From: Cantharellus purpuraceus
Lineage: Eukaryota; Basidiomycota; Agaricomycetes; Cantharellales; Hydnaceae
Reading direction: 5' to 3'
DNA: 64,000 nt
Assembly (NCBI GenBank): GCA_025174535.1
Contig: JALBUN010000016.1
Location: 309,463 to 373,462 of the forward strand
Of the stretch, positions 10,168-21,449 are shown piece after piece. How positions within the stretch are numbered: the stretch's first letter is position 1; each line of letters begins with the position of its first letter. The notes beneath the pieces are model-generated. The model worked only from the letters and a program-made list of their open reading frames with translations, was not told where the DNA came from and searched no databases. A program made the translations under genes and the position numbers.

Positions 10168-11784
10168 CTATTCCCCAACTTCATCCCATTCATTGCTCCA
10201 TACCTCTGGGAAAATGCCCGAAGCATGTTCCAACGTCATGTCGTCGCATTCATCGCAGGACATGAAGTGAATGGCCCTACTATGCGTACATGCAAAGTGT
10301 TTGCGTAGGTCATCGGAAGACTCCACCCCGTCTCCAAGCTTCAGGCATGAAACAATGCCCGGTACCGCTTCTTCCCAGTCAGCCCGCGTTCGTCGATGAA
10401 CAAAATCAATAAGACCCGAGGGAATCTTTTTCATTATGATCGCCAGCGTTGTGAGCTGGGGACATACAGAGCTGAAGTCCCGGTCTCGAGGAGCTAGAAC
10501 GGTGAGTAAACAGTCTAATGCGGGCGAATCTTCGATAACGAGGGTGTCCAGATGATCCAATTGACGCAACATGGTGTGGATATCCCGTTCGAAGACTATC
10601 TCCGCGCGATATAGGTGTAGATGGGTTAGCTTGACTGTCCCATCTCCACAAATGGCATCGATAGCACCCATCGGATCCCAAACCCAGAGCTCAAGTGACT
10701 GGAGTGATGGAACATAGAGATGCGAGAGAAATACCCTTGCAGATCCAGGTGTGAAAACACGGAGTGACTTGAGATTTTGTAAAACGACTGTGGAAGGTGG
10801 CACTTGGACTTGTCCTGCGAACTTGCTAACCCAATGTAAAGAGACAAGGTTGGGCAAGGTACTCAGAAGGTGTAAGGATGAGGGATCACCAAGGAAGCTA
10901 ATAACAAGATGTCGCACGGTCAACATGGGATGACCTACGAAAGATCGAACGATGCTCCCAGAGTTTTCGAGAGCGATTGACTCAAGTTCAGGACAGTGAG
11001 AATGTCCTAATTCAGAACCATTGTTGTCAGAGGCGTGTTTGAAGGTCTGCATCATGGGCGCATTGATTGAAAATCCGTGAGGGAATATTTCTGGCTCCGT
11101 CCACTTCCCCTGATCCCGCATGTCAGAAATGAAGGTTCGGGTCCGCCAGAGCTCTCTACGGAGCATTTCAAAAATGTCGCTTCTCTCAACCACCGCCTTG
11201 GGTGTAAGGTAATAAGATCTGCTGCACCAATTACGGGGTCGAACGAAGATGTCTGGAGGGTGCGACTTGGACTTCTTAAGCAATTTACGAACATCTTCCG
11301 AGGTGCCGATCTTCGTGTCAAGTACGAGTCTTGACCAAATCTGAGGATCATCATTCAAAATCATGTGCCATGTGCGGCAGACGCTCCCAAGCAGTTCCGC
11401 AACCTCCTGTGGACGCAATGATTGAAGTTTCGTCCTGGTTGACGTCCGTCTCCGCCTTATGGTTGGAAGTGATGGAATGCAGAGATGGAATATTTCCACC
11501 AATATTTCTACGGGGAGCTTTCGGATGGGAGCCACGATGGCGTTACCAATGTCGCGCGCCCTGACCAGCCTGTGGCGGCGAGCTTGAAGAGCCCCGATCT
11601 CCTCATCGATTGTTCTGATCACCTCTCGTCGTGTACTGATCCCCACATCTAGTTCTCTGATCGCCTCTTGTCGTTCCACGTTGCGTAACGCGATAGCGTT
11701 GGTTTCCTCTACATTGGGCACACACATTGTCGCGAGGATTGAGATATCCTCATCCATCAGCGTTTCAGACATATCCCTCTGCAA
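10168..11784 (-). CDS. F-box-like protein, 538 aa
   Basis: Single uninterrupted frame from ATG 11784 to TAG. Residues ~33-80 are charged and heptad-like (RQEAIRELDVGISTRREV), probably a coiled coil. Then an F-box-like motif KLPVEILVEIFHLCIPS (~90-106) and VCRTWHMI...P.IWSRLVLD, the usual Agaricomycete layout. The C-terminal ~350 residues have scattered leucine-rich segments (LPNLVSLHW, VLQNLKSLRVF, VPSLQSLELWV) typical of LRR-like substrate-binding regions. The family acts as a substrate receptor in SCF ubiquitin ligases through Skp1; the substrate is unknown. A nearby second Met (MSETLMDED, residue 5) could be the real start. Intronless in this model. A fragment of a paralogue lies at 12361-12490. 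Confidence 0.82.
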   Translation of the reverse strand: MQRDMSETLMDEDISILATMCVPNVEETNAIALRNVERQEAIRELDVGISTRREVIRTIDEEIGALQARRHRLVRARDIGNAIVAPIRKLPVEILVEIFHLCIPSLPTIRRRRTSTRTKLQSLRPQEVAELLGSVCRTWHMILNDDPQIWSRLVLDTKIGTSEDVRKLLKKSKSHPPDIFVRPRNWCSRSYYLTPKAVVERSDIFEMLRRELWRTRTFISDMRDQGKWTEPEIFPHGFSINAPMMQTFKHASDNNGSELGHSHCPELESIALENSGSIVRSFVGHPMLTVRHLVISFLGDPSSLHLLSTLPNLVSLHWVSKFAGQVQVPPSTVVLQNLKSLRVFTPGSARVFLSHLYVPSLQSLELWVWDPMGAIDAICGDGTVKLTHLHLYRAEIVFERDIHTMLRQLDHLDTLVIEDSPALDCLLTVLAPRDRDFSSVCPQLTTLAIIMKKIPSGLIDFVHRRTRADWEEAVPGIVSCLKLGDGVESSDDLRKHFACTHSRAIHFMSCDECDDMTLEHASGIFPEVWSNEWDEVGE

Positions 11785-12025
11785 AACAAAGAGATGGGTG
11801 CTGACGCATCCAGTCCATGGAGGATGAGACTGACCATAAGTTAATCACCTTGCAGTTTGTCCGTCTTCAAGATGAGCTTTCGACGCCTTGTGGCTCGGTT
11901 ACGTAATTGCAAGAATTGCCAGAGTGCATGGCGAAACTTGCCCGGGAGGCATAGACTCTTAATTTAGACTTTTCTCTCACAAGATGGCTGTTATCTTTGA
12001 ACTCGTCTATGGCTTGGTGCTCAGA
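11785..12025. other. Upstream region of the F-box gene
   Basis: No ORF or repeat recognised. It should hold the promoter of the minus-strand F-box gene, but I see no convincing TATA box. Confidence 0.3.
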
Positions 12026-13037
12026 GTTGTTGGACAGAACGAGGCGTCCCTAATGGGATCCACTACGGTCCACAAGGGCAGTCCGCTGGTTTATTTAATA
12101 CTTACTATGTAGTTTAGTACCTCAGTCTTTCTGTTTCACAAGACTGAGGTAAATATCCCTATGTTCTATTTCTTCAGTAGCCGACAATCCTTGTAGTTGT
12201 TTACTATAGGTTTGTCGGAATATAGTCTTTCTGTTTCACAAGACTGAGTTGTTTACTGTAAGAGTAAGTATTTGACCCCACACGATTATATGACTTGTTC
12301 TCGATAGTTTTCACGTGGCCCCACCGTTTACTAGGTACACTGTGCTACTCAACATCGGATAGGATCGATGCCATCGATGCTATTTGTGGAGATGGCACCG
12401 TCAAGCTAACCCTGCTACACCTATTTGGCGAGAAGCTTATGCGGCGCTATTCACCACCTTGTCGCAATTTCGCTGTGATTTCGATCGCACGCTCCGTCTA
12501 ATTGAAGTTCTTTATCTTCTATATACGTCAGTGGATAGTTGTGTGATGATGGAGGTCTTCAGTATGGATTCAGATGCCATCAAGTATGGGCACGCGGTCT
12601 GATAGATTAGCACACATTTACCTCGAACTCCCCTTAGGTTCGGACGCTCCGTCAAGTGAACAAAGGCTGGCGTCGTCCGAAGAAGCGCACGCAACCACAG
12701 TGTAATTTCAGGCTGTTTGAACACCTCACGAAACTCTCGCGTGATGCAGCATAATCTAACCGCGGTGATACATAGTTCTCCCGACTCGCTAAGATCTGTC
12801 TATTAGAAGTTAACGCAGCGAAAACTAGTATAGACTACATAGTTTGTCAGCTACTTGTCAAACATAAGATAAAACCTCAGTCTCGTGCAAACGAGTGACT
12901 GAGGCACTAAACTACAAGAAACAAAACCTTATATATTTTCAGTAATACGCCCCTATCAGCGACTTGGTCAACGAAGGTCCGTAGTCACACTTGTGGGCCG
13001 TAGTGGATCCCAAGGGACGCCTCGTTCTGTTCAACAC
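12026..13037. mobile_element. ~1 kb inverted-repeat element with hairpins
   Basis: Left arm 12026-12077 and right arm 12988-13036 are near-perfect inverted repeats (core acagaacgaggcgtccc...gggatccactacgg). Inside are perfect hairpins: CCTCAGTCTT...AAGACTGAGG at 12120-12149 (10-bp stem, 10-base loop), CCGACAA...TTGTCGG at 12181-12218, a near repeat of the first at ~12222-12248, and CCTCAGTC...GACTGAGG at 12875-12904. It also contains an F-box gene fragment. Target duplications are not clear. It may be a foldback or MULE-like non-autonomous element, or two inverted relics. Confidence 0.5.
12361..12490 (+). pseudogene. F-box gene fragment (paralogue of 10168-11784)
   Basis: The frame reads DAIDAICGDGTVKLTLLHL, matching GAIDAICGDGTVKLTHLHL in the intact gene. 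Similarity continues at DNA level (catgttgcg/ccttgtcgc...) but loses frame. Orientation is opposite to the intact gene. Only about 40 codons remain, inside the inverted-repeat element. Confidence 0.75.
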
Positions 13038-13334
13038 TGTCCAGGGCAAGCGCACAGATAAGCCTACCGTTGAGCGGCCGATTTCCTGCGAGGTGGATAG
13101 GGTGTTCTACCTCGAGTCTCAGCTCAGGACTTGCCACGTTGACATTACTGTGAACCATCAACGGCGTGGTGTGCCCGCCGTTCTATATATACCTTTAGAG
13201 GTTTCTTTCTGACTCACTACTCGCCGCGTCGAGATATGCCTGTATTGCTATATGTACAGCAGCATCGGCGGGTGCGCGCGCGTTGGGATGAGGCGTGAAA
13301 AAGGAGCCGCGGCAGAAGAGCAATTGGAGCTCAG

Positions 13335-13586
13335 GTGAGCGGTGGTCGCCGTGCAAACGGCGTTGCGCGGACTCCTGTCGCGCCTTTTGATTCGTTTTTT
13401 CCAATGACGACCACGTACAGCAAGCAAGTGCGACACCCGCGGGATACGCTGCCAGACCCAGCGCATGTACTGCCTATGCTGCGAGCGCTGCCGCTGGTGT
13501 GCCATGCGTGGTATGGGCCTAGCATGGAGGTGCTGTGCCAGAGAGTCATATTCTCTTCGCGGTACTCGCAGCAGACGAGCTGCTGA
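13335..13586 (+). pseudogene. Possible N-terminal F-box-like fragment
   Basis: An 83-codon frame contains DTLPDPAHVLPMLRALPLVCHAWYGPSMEVLCQRVIFSSR (given only as landmarks LVCHAWYGPSMEVL and QRVIFSSR). This resembles the conserved stretch after the F-box in Agaricomycete proteins, but the F-box start and all downstream sequence are missing. A GC-rich leader with a ttctatatatacc TATA-like site lies ~150 bp upstream (~13183). Either a truncated gene or chance. Confidence 0.35.
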
Positions 13587-13690
13587 TCCAGACCATCTGC
13601 AGAAATCCAGCGCTGGGACTCATATAGTCTGAACCACGCTGCGCCCTCTAGCAGTAGCGCCTGCCGCTTCCATGAATCGTCTTTCAACTA

Positions 13691-16455
13691 GGCAATGCTT
13701 CTGCTGATATATCACAAGATTCAGAATGTCCATATAAAGGCTGAGTTTTCACCGTGAACGCTGAAGATCTTCACTAGAAGCCAGGGGATTGCATCTGAGC
13801 TCGGCAACCTTCGCGCGTGCGCTCATACAGCCACTGTTCTCTGTTGGTATAGCTTATGCTAGACTCACAGGCTGCACTGATTTTCTCTACAGCTCGCCCT
13901 ATTACTTCAGCCTCTTATTGAGGATCACAAGGTGCTTCCAACTGTGTCCGTTCTGGGATCCCCGGTGCCTGAGACTGAAATCATCATTTCCCGGTACCTA
14001 CGCTTCTTTCCGACGCCCTAATGGATCTCTCTGTGATGAGCCTTTGTTGATTTACCGCACCGCCCGTGACGGGTGCTCAGAGGCTAGTGGACAAGACATC
14101 ATCTAGGTGCACACGTGTATTCTATAGACCCTGAGACTGATGAAAGATTGGGTGTTCCACCTGTCGCAAGTCGTATGTAGCAGCTTCCACGATATCTCAC
14201 TTCCGATGCTCCCGCATCGTGCCATATATACTGAATCAGACTTCAAATTCATATATGCGCCTGCTGTTGTCAAAGAACCTAACTACAGACAATGAATTGT
14301 CAACATCAGTCCGTAATCCGTGCACACGCCTGCTGGTTCACCCTCATTGCTATCAAGAAGCTTTTGTTTGCGAGTCTTCGCCCTAGATCAGGCGGTGCAG
14401 ACAGTTCCATTCAATGCGACCCTTGCGTAGGATAAAGTGACTGTGCCACATGTGCCAAGCCTTCTAACGAAAACATAACTGGCCATCAGGTCGAACTATT
14501 TTCACCCTCATGGCGGTACGCCTAGCGGCTCATTGCTGTTGATCAGGGCATTACATACACGAATAGCACCCTGTATTTTAGTATATATATGAGCCCCTTG
14601 TAGTGTTTTACAATCGCATACTGGCATAGTCCAGTGCATTTGGTATACCTCTCCCCTCATCTTTCCATAGACATGGCAGCTCAGACAGAACAGGCGGCAA
14701 TTCAAGCAGCGTCAGATGCGTGCGTCACCGCTCACTATATGCGCAGTGATTTTTGAGTCCATTGTATGGTGTCAGAAAGGGTGTCTATTACTCCTCAATA
14801 GTTGCCCTCGGTGAGCCCACGGCTCATGCACGCAACCTAACTAACTAAAGGCTTTCCGCTCAAAACAGCTCTCCTTTCCTACGACACCTTTCTGACAGTC
14901 TCACATGAGATTCGATACATCTGGAACAAATCGTCGAAACTGGGGACGGCCCTGTATTTTCTGGCGCGATACTCCTTGCTATTGTATTTTTCGCTAGCAT
15001 TATTTGGGGAATCTTTCAATTTCACATCACCTCAGGTCTGTTCCGGCTAATGACTTGCATTTATGCCCATAGATGACACCTGACGTAGTAAGTTCAAGGG
15101 CAACCTTTTGTAGCGCAGGAATTCATACACATTAGGGCATGTGATGGGATTCTTCACTTTATTGATGCTCTCAACTTCCTGCCACTTATTGGTATTCAAG
15201 GTGATATGAGTTTTCCTTTGCAGCAATGGATCATTGACGACACTAATTATGCAGGGCTTCAGCTGAGCGATCGGAAGAGGGTGATATTAGGTGTTCTCGG
15301 ACTTCTCGGAGGTGGCACCATCATATCACAACTGGTATGTGTACATGTCTGCTTTTATACGGACAGGCATGACAGACACCCATTATAGGCAGTAGCAGTC
15401 TTGGCCAGGTGTGACATCACTAGTGCACAAGTCCACATTCTCCACATGTAAGTATAGTATGGTCTCAAATGAACTGTACTCAATGATTCACCAGACGTAA
15501 GACACGTGAAAGTAATATTTATTATGACAGTTGATTCCCTTCTTTTAGTCAATGACGTCGACTCGATCGTGGTCATATTATTTGACACGATAGTGCTGTG
15601 ACACTCTCCGGCACACTTGGAACATGGAGAGTCTACAAACGATCGGCATGGAGCAAGCTATCGCTGACACATTTACTGGCCCAGCAAAGTAAGCCATTAT
15701 TTCCGTTACGGTAGGATTCTCACAGACAGACATGAATATCAGGTCTGATTAGATTCGGGTATTTTATCTGCTAACACCGACAATGAATCCAGAATTGATT
15801 ATTATCAGATTTGTGTTGACGCTCACTCTTGCTGACACGATCTTGATAGTGGTATGTCAATATATCAATATCTGTGCCATTTCTAACCGGATGCACTAGA
15901 CCTTGAGAGTACGTCATACAATGGTACCTGCTGCTGTGCCGCTCCAATTTTGCTTTAGCCTATACTTTCAACTGTTCTTACGCCTATTCAGGAGAGGTGA
16001 GTCGGAATACGGAATTTCAGACATCTTTTAAATATATGCAGCTTGTCAGCCATCATCATCTGCCACTTCCACCTCGACCTCCAAAGGAGAAATGCGCACC
16101 CCAACAGCACCACCTCCCGGGGAATCCCTACCATCTCCCTGGGCAGTTTCCATGCAACCACCCAACGCATTCACGACGCTGTGATGGCAGAGTTTGGGGA
16201 TTCGCCTGTCGATGAGGGTGTTGGAACAGAAGCCTCGTGGGACGCGGTCGAGACCACAGAGTCGGAGACGCCAGCAGAGACAACAGAAAATGGTATTGAG
16301 CTTGAAGACATTCAGTTCCGGCCACAGGCAGCTCAAATTAGTGTAGAGCCGTAGTGGCAGAGGGTTTGTGCGTCATGTTCGGTTGGTGCTGGCTGATGGG
16401 ACGAATTGACATCTTTTGCACTATTACCCTGTCACTTGGAGGGCCGAGTGGGGGC
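13691..16455 (+). repeat. Segmental duplication, copy 1
   Basis: Collinear with 48592-51320 in the same orientation, about 35 kb away, covering promoter region, the whole DUF6533 gene and its 3' flank (ends near ttaccctgtcactt...). Both copies have drifted by many substitutions and small indels. The flanks differ, so the duplication edges are near 13691 and 16455. Confidence 0.88.
14673..16354 (+). pseudogene. DUF6533-type multi-membrane protein, copy 1, frameshifted
   Basis: Exon 1 starts ATG 14673 (MAAQTEQAAIQAASD). Exon 3 encodes LLSYDTFLTVSHEIRYIW then a leucine-rich segment, the hallmark start of DUF6533 proteins (LxYDxLLTxxxEVxxIW), usually a seven-helix fungal membrane protein of unknown role. 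Later exons give SDRKRVILGVLGLLGG, an acidic loop and LSAIIICHFHLDLQRR plus an acidic tail ending at 16354. Compared with copy 2: a 21-base in-frame loss removes LLARAYA-like residues near 15268, four bases are missing near 15594 (frameshift to TGA), and one base near 15883. GT-AG introns are short (50-90 bp). Not functional as it stands. Confidence 0.8.
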
Positions 16456-17612
16456 GTTTGAATATCTATTCACGTTAGTCACTGGAGAGAGAGATCAATT
16501 AGAGTGCTCGAAGCGCTGGTGCGCTTATGGTGGACTGTATCTGCTACATTTTCTATATTATGCCCGAGATTCCGTTCTGTGAGTGTAAGTATGAGAGTGG
16601 GTGAAAGTGAAAGTGAGTGAGAGAATGAGTATCTGGCCAATTCAATGGCTGATGACGCAGTTCTAAACCTATCGCACTTTGAGACTGATTTCAGTCCAGG
16701 GCCTTTGTGCCTCTTGTTGCATAGGGATCCCACACCTGGTTCTCCAGGTACAGTCAAAACTCCCCATATCACTGATACTTATCGCATATGCTATGTATGT
16801 ATCTACAGTGGGAGTGTGACATTGGGTGATGGGATTATGGGATTATGGAAATATGGGTTGCGTATTTGGGCATATGGGGATCTAGGCTGCGGCGTCATGT
16901 GCTTGACCATTCAGATCGGCTGGAGTGTGTGACCTATTGTAATCTGATTAATAAAGCTCAGTCCATATATTGTGGATACGGCTGAGGGTTAGGAAGAACA
17001 CCACAGACGTATTATATATGTCTGTAAGAGAAAAATAGATAACGGGGTTCCGACAGACACCCGATCCCGTGGTGTGTCATTAACATGGACATACTCAACA
17101 TATGCTCAATATTCCAATGTGACCAAGGGGTGCTTAGCAGAGTGTATATCCCCTGGTGCAATCAGCAGAAAAGCGAGAGCTGATATATGGGCTGGCCCTA
17201 GGTTTATCTGTGATGGTTGGGAGGTTAGCTGTGTTTTGTGTTGTATGAGCATAAAGCTTAGTCTATGTGGCATTCATGAGCATGAGGTCCATGTAGTGTT
17301 TGAATCTTTTTGTTTCTTCAATATATATGAGAGTGTGTCTACAATTTCCACGTTATTGAGTAGCTGTGAGGTGGAGTTGTTGTAATCTGAACAGGATAAT
17401 CTCAGTCTGTATATTGTGGATACGGCTTAGTGTAGTTACCTGAACAAAGGGGAGATATAAGTCGGCAGTACGGTAGACGAGGATGAGAGCGCAACGTACA
17501 ACCAGTCTATGCACGATAGCTTGTTCAAAATATGATGTCAGCCATAATGTCTAGAAGATTCAGCCAACCAGTGGTTCACACAGCATAAAAATATAATTTC
17601 AGGAGCATGCTG
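16456..17612. repeat. Intergenic with two copies of repeat R1
   Basis: No gene recognised. At ~16936-17030 and ~17382-17470 the sequence repeats a unit containing gtaatctga...gataatctcagtc and atattgtggatacggct, also present at 54784-54944 and, in part, 23327-23395 and 59608-59680. A short tandem agtgagtg-type purine-rich run lies near 16580-16625. Confidence 0.55.
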
Positions 17613-17945
17613 CTACACTTTGACAGTTGTATCAGAACTCTGTGGGTGAGACAGAATTTCGACCAGAGCGATGCCATCGTCTACCATTACTGCTGGCACA
17701 TCAAGTTCCGCAAGAACGACTGCCTCCAGCGACGGCTCTGCCTCGTTCGTCACATCAGCGTGCGAATCGCTAAACTCTGCAATAACGGCATCATCCATCG
17801 TTTGGTTGCTGCATGGAAGCTTCCAACCACTATCATAGGTATGCCTGGGAGGTGTTGGTAATAGGATGTGCGTTTCTCTGGAGGTCGAGGTGAAAGTTGC
17901 AATGATAATGGCAGATAAGCTGTATATACTTTGTCAGATGACATC
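17613..17945 (-). pseudogene. Third DUF6533 paralogue, last exon only
   Basis: The minus strand encodes VVGSFHAATKRW and DDAVIAEFSDSHADV, matching SLGSFHAATQSIHDAVMAEFGESPVDE in the two large copies, then an acidic tail ending VKV stop at 17613. Upstream, ttatctgccattatcatt matches the LSAIII segment but a one-base loss breaks frame before FHLDLQR. No other exon was found nearby. Confidence 0.75.
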
Positions 17946-19371
17946 TCCTCAGGAGCCTCACTGTATCTCACCTGCTCAATATATACCCAATAATACCCCC
18001 AATGTTGAAGACCTAGAAGATGAACGTCAATGCCTTCAGGCTCTCAGTGTCCAGGCACAATCCGTCGGCGCTGTACATGGATGTCAAGACACCCATATTA
18101 CCATATAGGCATGCTTAAATAAAATATTTTCAGCCTGTGAGTGTATTTGGGGACCTTGCTTTTCGCCGCCATTACCACACCCATTCTTGAAGATCATGAT
18201 ACATCGATGACACTGTACCTCCGCGAATGCTTGTGTAGCCCATAGCAAAATCAGTCTTCGCAGGCTCCAGTGCAGCGATAAAATTTCTAGACAAATGTTT
18301 CGGACCTTCTCGGTAGGTAATGGAATAGAGCAAAAGCGTTATGCGAAGAACTCAATCTAAAGAGAAATGGGTATGTGCTAGGATGGATCTGACACAGCGT
18401 AAGTAGCGGATGTCATACTTCCATTAATTGATGAAGACCGTCACATGTCACACGTCACACATCCAAATCCTCGATAGGATCCCGCGACGTTCGAGTTCGC
18501 CTACCAGCATTGTCGCTGCCTTTTCCTTAAAACGCAATAAGACAGGGAGAAGGAGAGGCAGGAGGATTAGGAGTGGAAAGAGGGGGAAGAGAGAAAGGTG
18601 GGTTCTCATGCTTCAATATTCCGAGCAATTTCATATCAATACTAATGATTGTTCAGAGAACCACGACAGGAACTCCGCACATATCGTGTCCAGCTCTCCA
18701 CCCATGAGTTAAACTCATCACATCCCACTCTCAAACTTGCCATATTCCATACCATCAATGTACAAAGTCCAGACATCCTTGAACTCACACACCCGCCAGC
18801 GTATTCAAGGAAGGGCTCGCGCGCGGCGTCTCGCGTATTATCACGAGCGCAATGCACGGACTTTACGTGCACGACTCGAGACATGAAGAACTCCGCGCCC
18901 AGGGAGACTGATTCTGAAGGCTCTGCAAAGGTGGTGCGGGACGAGCTGTATCTCAAAGGCTTTGAAATGTGCGCCATCGAGACAACAGACACACAGCTCA
19001 TGGGTGGGGCTTCCTTCGTCAAGGAACGCACCGAGGAACGACACCAGCATCGAGGCGCTGCGCGAGGAGAAGCGGGACTCTGAGCGACAGAGCAACGGAG
19101 GAGTGAGGGTGCGTGCCCATCTTTCCGCACTCGATGATGCCGCAATTCCCGCCTCACTTCCCTCGCTTCTACCTCCCGTTAAGGCTGCAGTTGGCGGAGA
19201 GGGCGGTGGGAATTTCAGGGCAGGCGAGTGTGTGGTCGGTTCTTAGCGGGACGAGACGAGGCTGAAACGGATTCAGATTTGCAAGTCGAGGATTTGGAAG
19301 AAACGGTGTTCGAGCTCCGCGAGGACATTGCATTGGGGGCCAACGTGCATGGACTGTCCCTAGGTGATAAC
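17946..19371. other. No convincing gene
   Basis: Open frames exist on both strands between 18640 and 19250 (for example plus 18649-19083) but they overlap, lack recognisable motifs and do not join by splice sites I could defend. The stretch near 19045-19330 is Glu/Arg/Asp-rich in two plus frames and could be a coiled-coil exon remnant. Nothing else recognised. Confidence 0.3.
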
Positions 19372-20052
19372 TCCGCGCAGAATCGGATGGATTCGATGCC
19401 GAAGATGATGGATAGGGTCAGGAAGGTCAGGAACCATTCGTTCATGATGTGCGTCCACCGCTGAGCAATGCCAGATGCCACTAGTGGTTTAACAGCTCCC
19501 TTTGCTCAGATTGTGTCCACGATGCTGATATGGATCGAGCACTCGTTCCAGAAGACATATAAAGCCACAGGAAATACAGTGCACAGGGTGTGCATCGTCG
19601 GGGCGTCTTGGCAATGGATTACATGATATTCCAGCGATCGTGGAGGTGATATGCGCGGGAAAGAGGATCCAACAGGATCATTCAATGCATCACAGCAACA
19701 AAATCAAAGATACAATAAAACATTCAAATAGTACTACATCGATCTCCATCCGTTCTTTCCCGCACCTGCATACCATCCACCTTCTTTCGGATCAGTGATG
19801 TATAAGATTCGACATACTTGGCCATCACGTGACTCGAGAAGATTTTTCCTCACGTCCCATCGATGCTGGTCAGAATCCCATTTCGTACGTCCTGACACGG
19901 GGATTATGCCTGCTGAAATGCGCTTTTAAGGGAACACAGATCACCGCCTTTTCCATCGACATCCTAGGACCCACATCGGCGATGAGGAGCATCGGATGCA
20001 TCTCAAAGGGATGGGGACACGCATACTTGATCGCAACCCATCTAAAGACTTG
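19372..20052 (+). repeat. Duplicated block D2, copy 1
   Basis: Shares several hundred bases with 22820-23322 in the same orientation (core aggaaccattcgttcatgat, then ttggccatcacgtgactc to acttgatcgcaacccatct). This copy has ~180 extra bases in the middle (around 19500-19680). It lies just downstream of the C2H2-like gene. No coding meaning recognised. Confidence 0.8.
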
Positions 20053-20082
20053 ACGCTAGCCAATTGACGCCGGATGTCGCAT

Positions 20083-21449
20083 TCAGCTATTGAGGATATC
20101 CTCGACGATGCGCCAGGGAGCAGTCTCGAGCTCTTTCCCCAACTGGAAGGCGAGCACGGGAGAATGAGGGTGCTGGCTCTGTGAGTGCCGGCGCACAGTG
20201 TCGTCTCTCATTCTAACGAAGCATTGGGCAGTTGGGCAACGCCAAGCATATTCTTCTGCGCGCTGGACCCTCTCCTTAGTGAATAACAGCTGCGCATTTC
20301 TCCGCTTCAGCTGATAACGATGCATCTTCTTTAGTTCCGTGCCGATATGCGTGTTCAGAACATGGCTTGCGAACGCAGATCTACTGCTTGTTTTGCAGTA
20401 GTACCCGCACTCCAGGCCATTGTCCTTGTAAAGCGCGCAGTATCGGAATGCCCCAGTGACGATCGATAGATCAGTGATGTTGATCTGGGGGGTATGAAGA
20501 TCGTGTGCACTGTTTGTGTGCCCAGATGACGCCGGAGGAACGTTTGTGGTTGTTCCATCCAGCGTCTGGGCAACTGTCGGGGTGGGCTGCGCTGCTGTGG
20601 CGTTCCATGCAGCGGGCCCATACTGATTTAGGTTGTTAATGTCGTTGGGTTGTGACCCAAACGAACTGTCCAGTTGCTGTCAGGAGTATATCAAGGTGAT
20701 TAGAATGCCAATCACCTATTACTGGGATTAATACCCAGCCAATCTGGTGCTGGAGTGTAGTCCAGCATCTGTGGGCCCCATGGGTATGCTGGGGGTTGGG
20801 GCGGACTTGGATCCGACTCTTGAGACATAGGAAGACCGAGGTCTTCGCTTGAACCCAACGTATCCTGTGGTTGGGAACTGTCCCCAAGCAATGCGTCGAA
20901 CAGCCCTGACCCTGCCCAGCCTTGGAGGAGCTCTCTTAACGCCGCTCTGAGAATGGTAGAGTCAGTCCGCTATATCATGGGACAGTGAAGATCGCCTTAC
21001 TCATCAACATGCGACGGACCCGTCACCGGGAGGTTGTCGATGGACGCCTCTCCGAAGGCGATGTTGTCTGGATCGTCCAGCAACGGAGTCCTGAAGTTCA
21101 GAACAAGTGAGTAGTGTGCCTTAGACATTGGAATTGCTTTTTGACATACAATAGACCAATTGGCGCCTCCTGAAAGGTGCCAACATCACCGCCGTTTGGG
21201 AAGGCAACCCTGAAGTGGAGAGCAAGGTGAGTGGCTTTCCATAGACATGTCAGTCATTCGACGTACGAGTGATCGGTTGCGGTGGGGACTTGGAGCGCAT
21301 CCTCGAAGGGTGCGTTGTTGTAGCCGTTTTCAAAAGTGGGACTGAAGGTGAAACGAATGTAAGTCGCATGCCAAAGATATCTTCGCACAATCTGGAAGGA
21401 GAGGCGAATGTCCTGGCGATGACACTCACTTGAAGGGATACTGGTTCAT
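20083..21449 (-). CDS. C2H2-like zinc finger protein, 352 aa, six exons
   Basis: Predicted exons (minus): 21449-21430, 21341-21267, 21209-21150, 21090-21001, 20946-20716, 20665-20083, all with GT...AG introns of 54-88 bp or less; the joined length is 1059 bases with no stop until TGA at 20085-20083. The N-terminal ~230 residues are acidic, Pro/Gln/Asn-rich and low in structure (MNQYPFNPTFENGYN start), like an activation region. The C-terminus has two candidate fingers: YCALYKDNGLECGYYC with a downstream H...H, and CPTAQCFVRMRDDTVRRHSQ...H at ~302-324 (CX4C, 11 residues, HX4H). A DNA-binding regulator is the likely role (inference). Finger spacing is not canonical, so binding is unproven. Confidence 0.72.

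Noticed and set aside
18642..19157. 171-codon minus frame and 144-codon plus frame overlapping each other
   Set aside because: No recognisable motifs, no splice continuation, and both strands open because of composition; not enough to call a gene.
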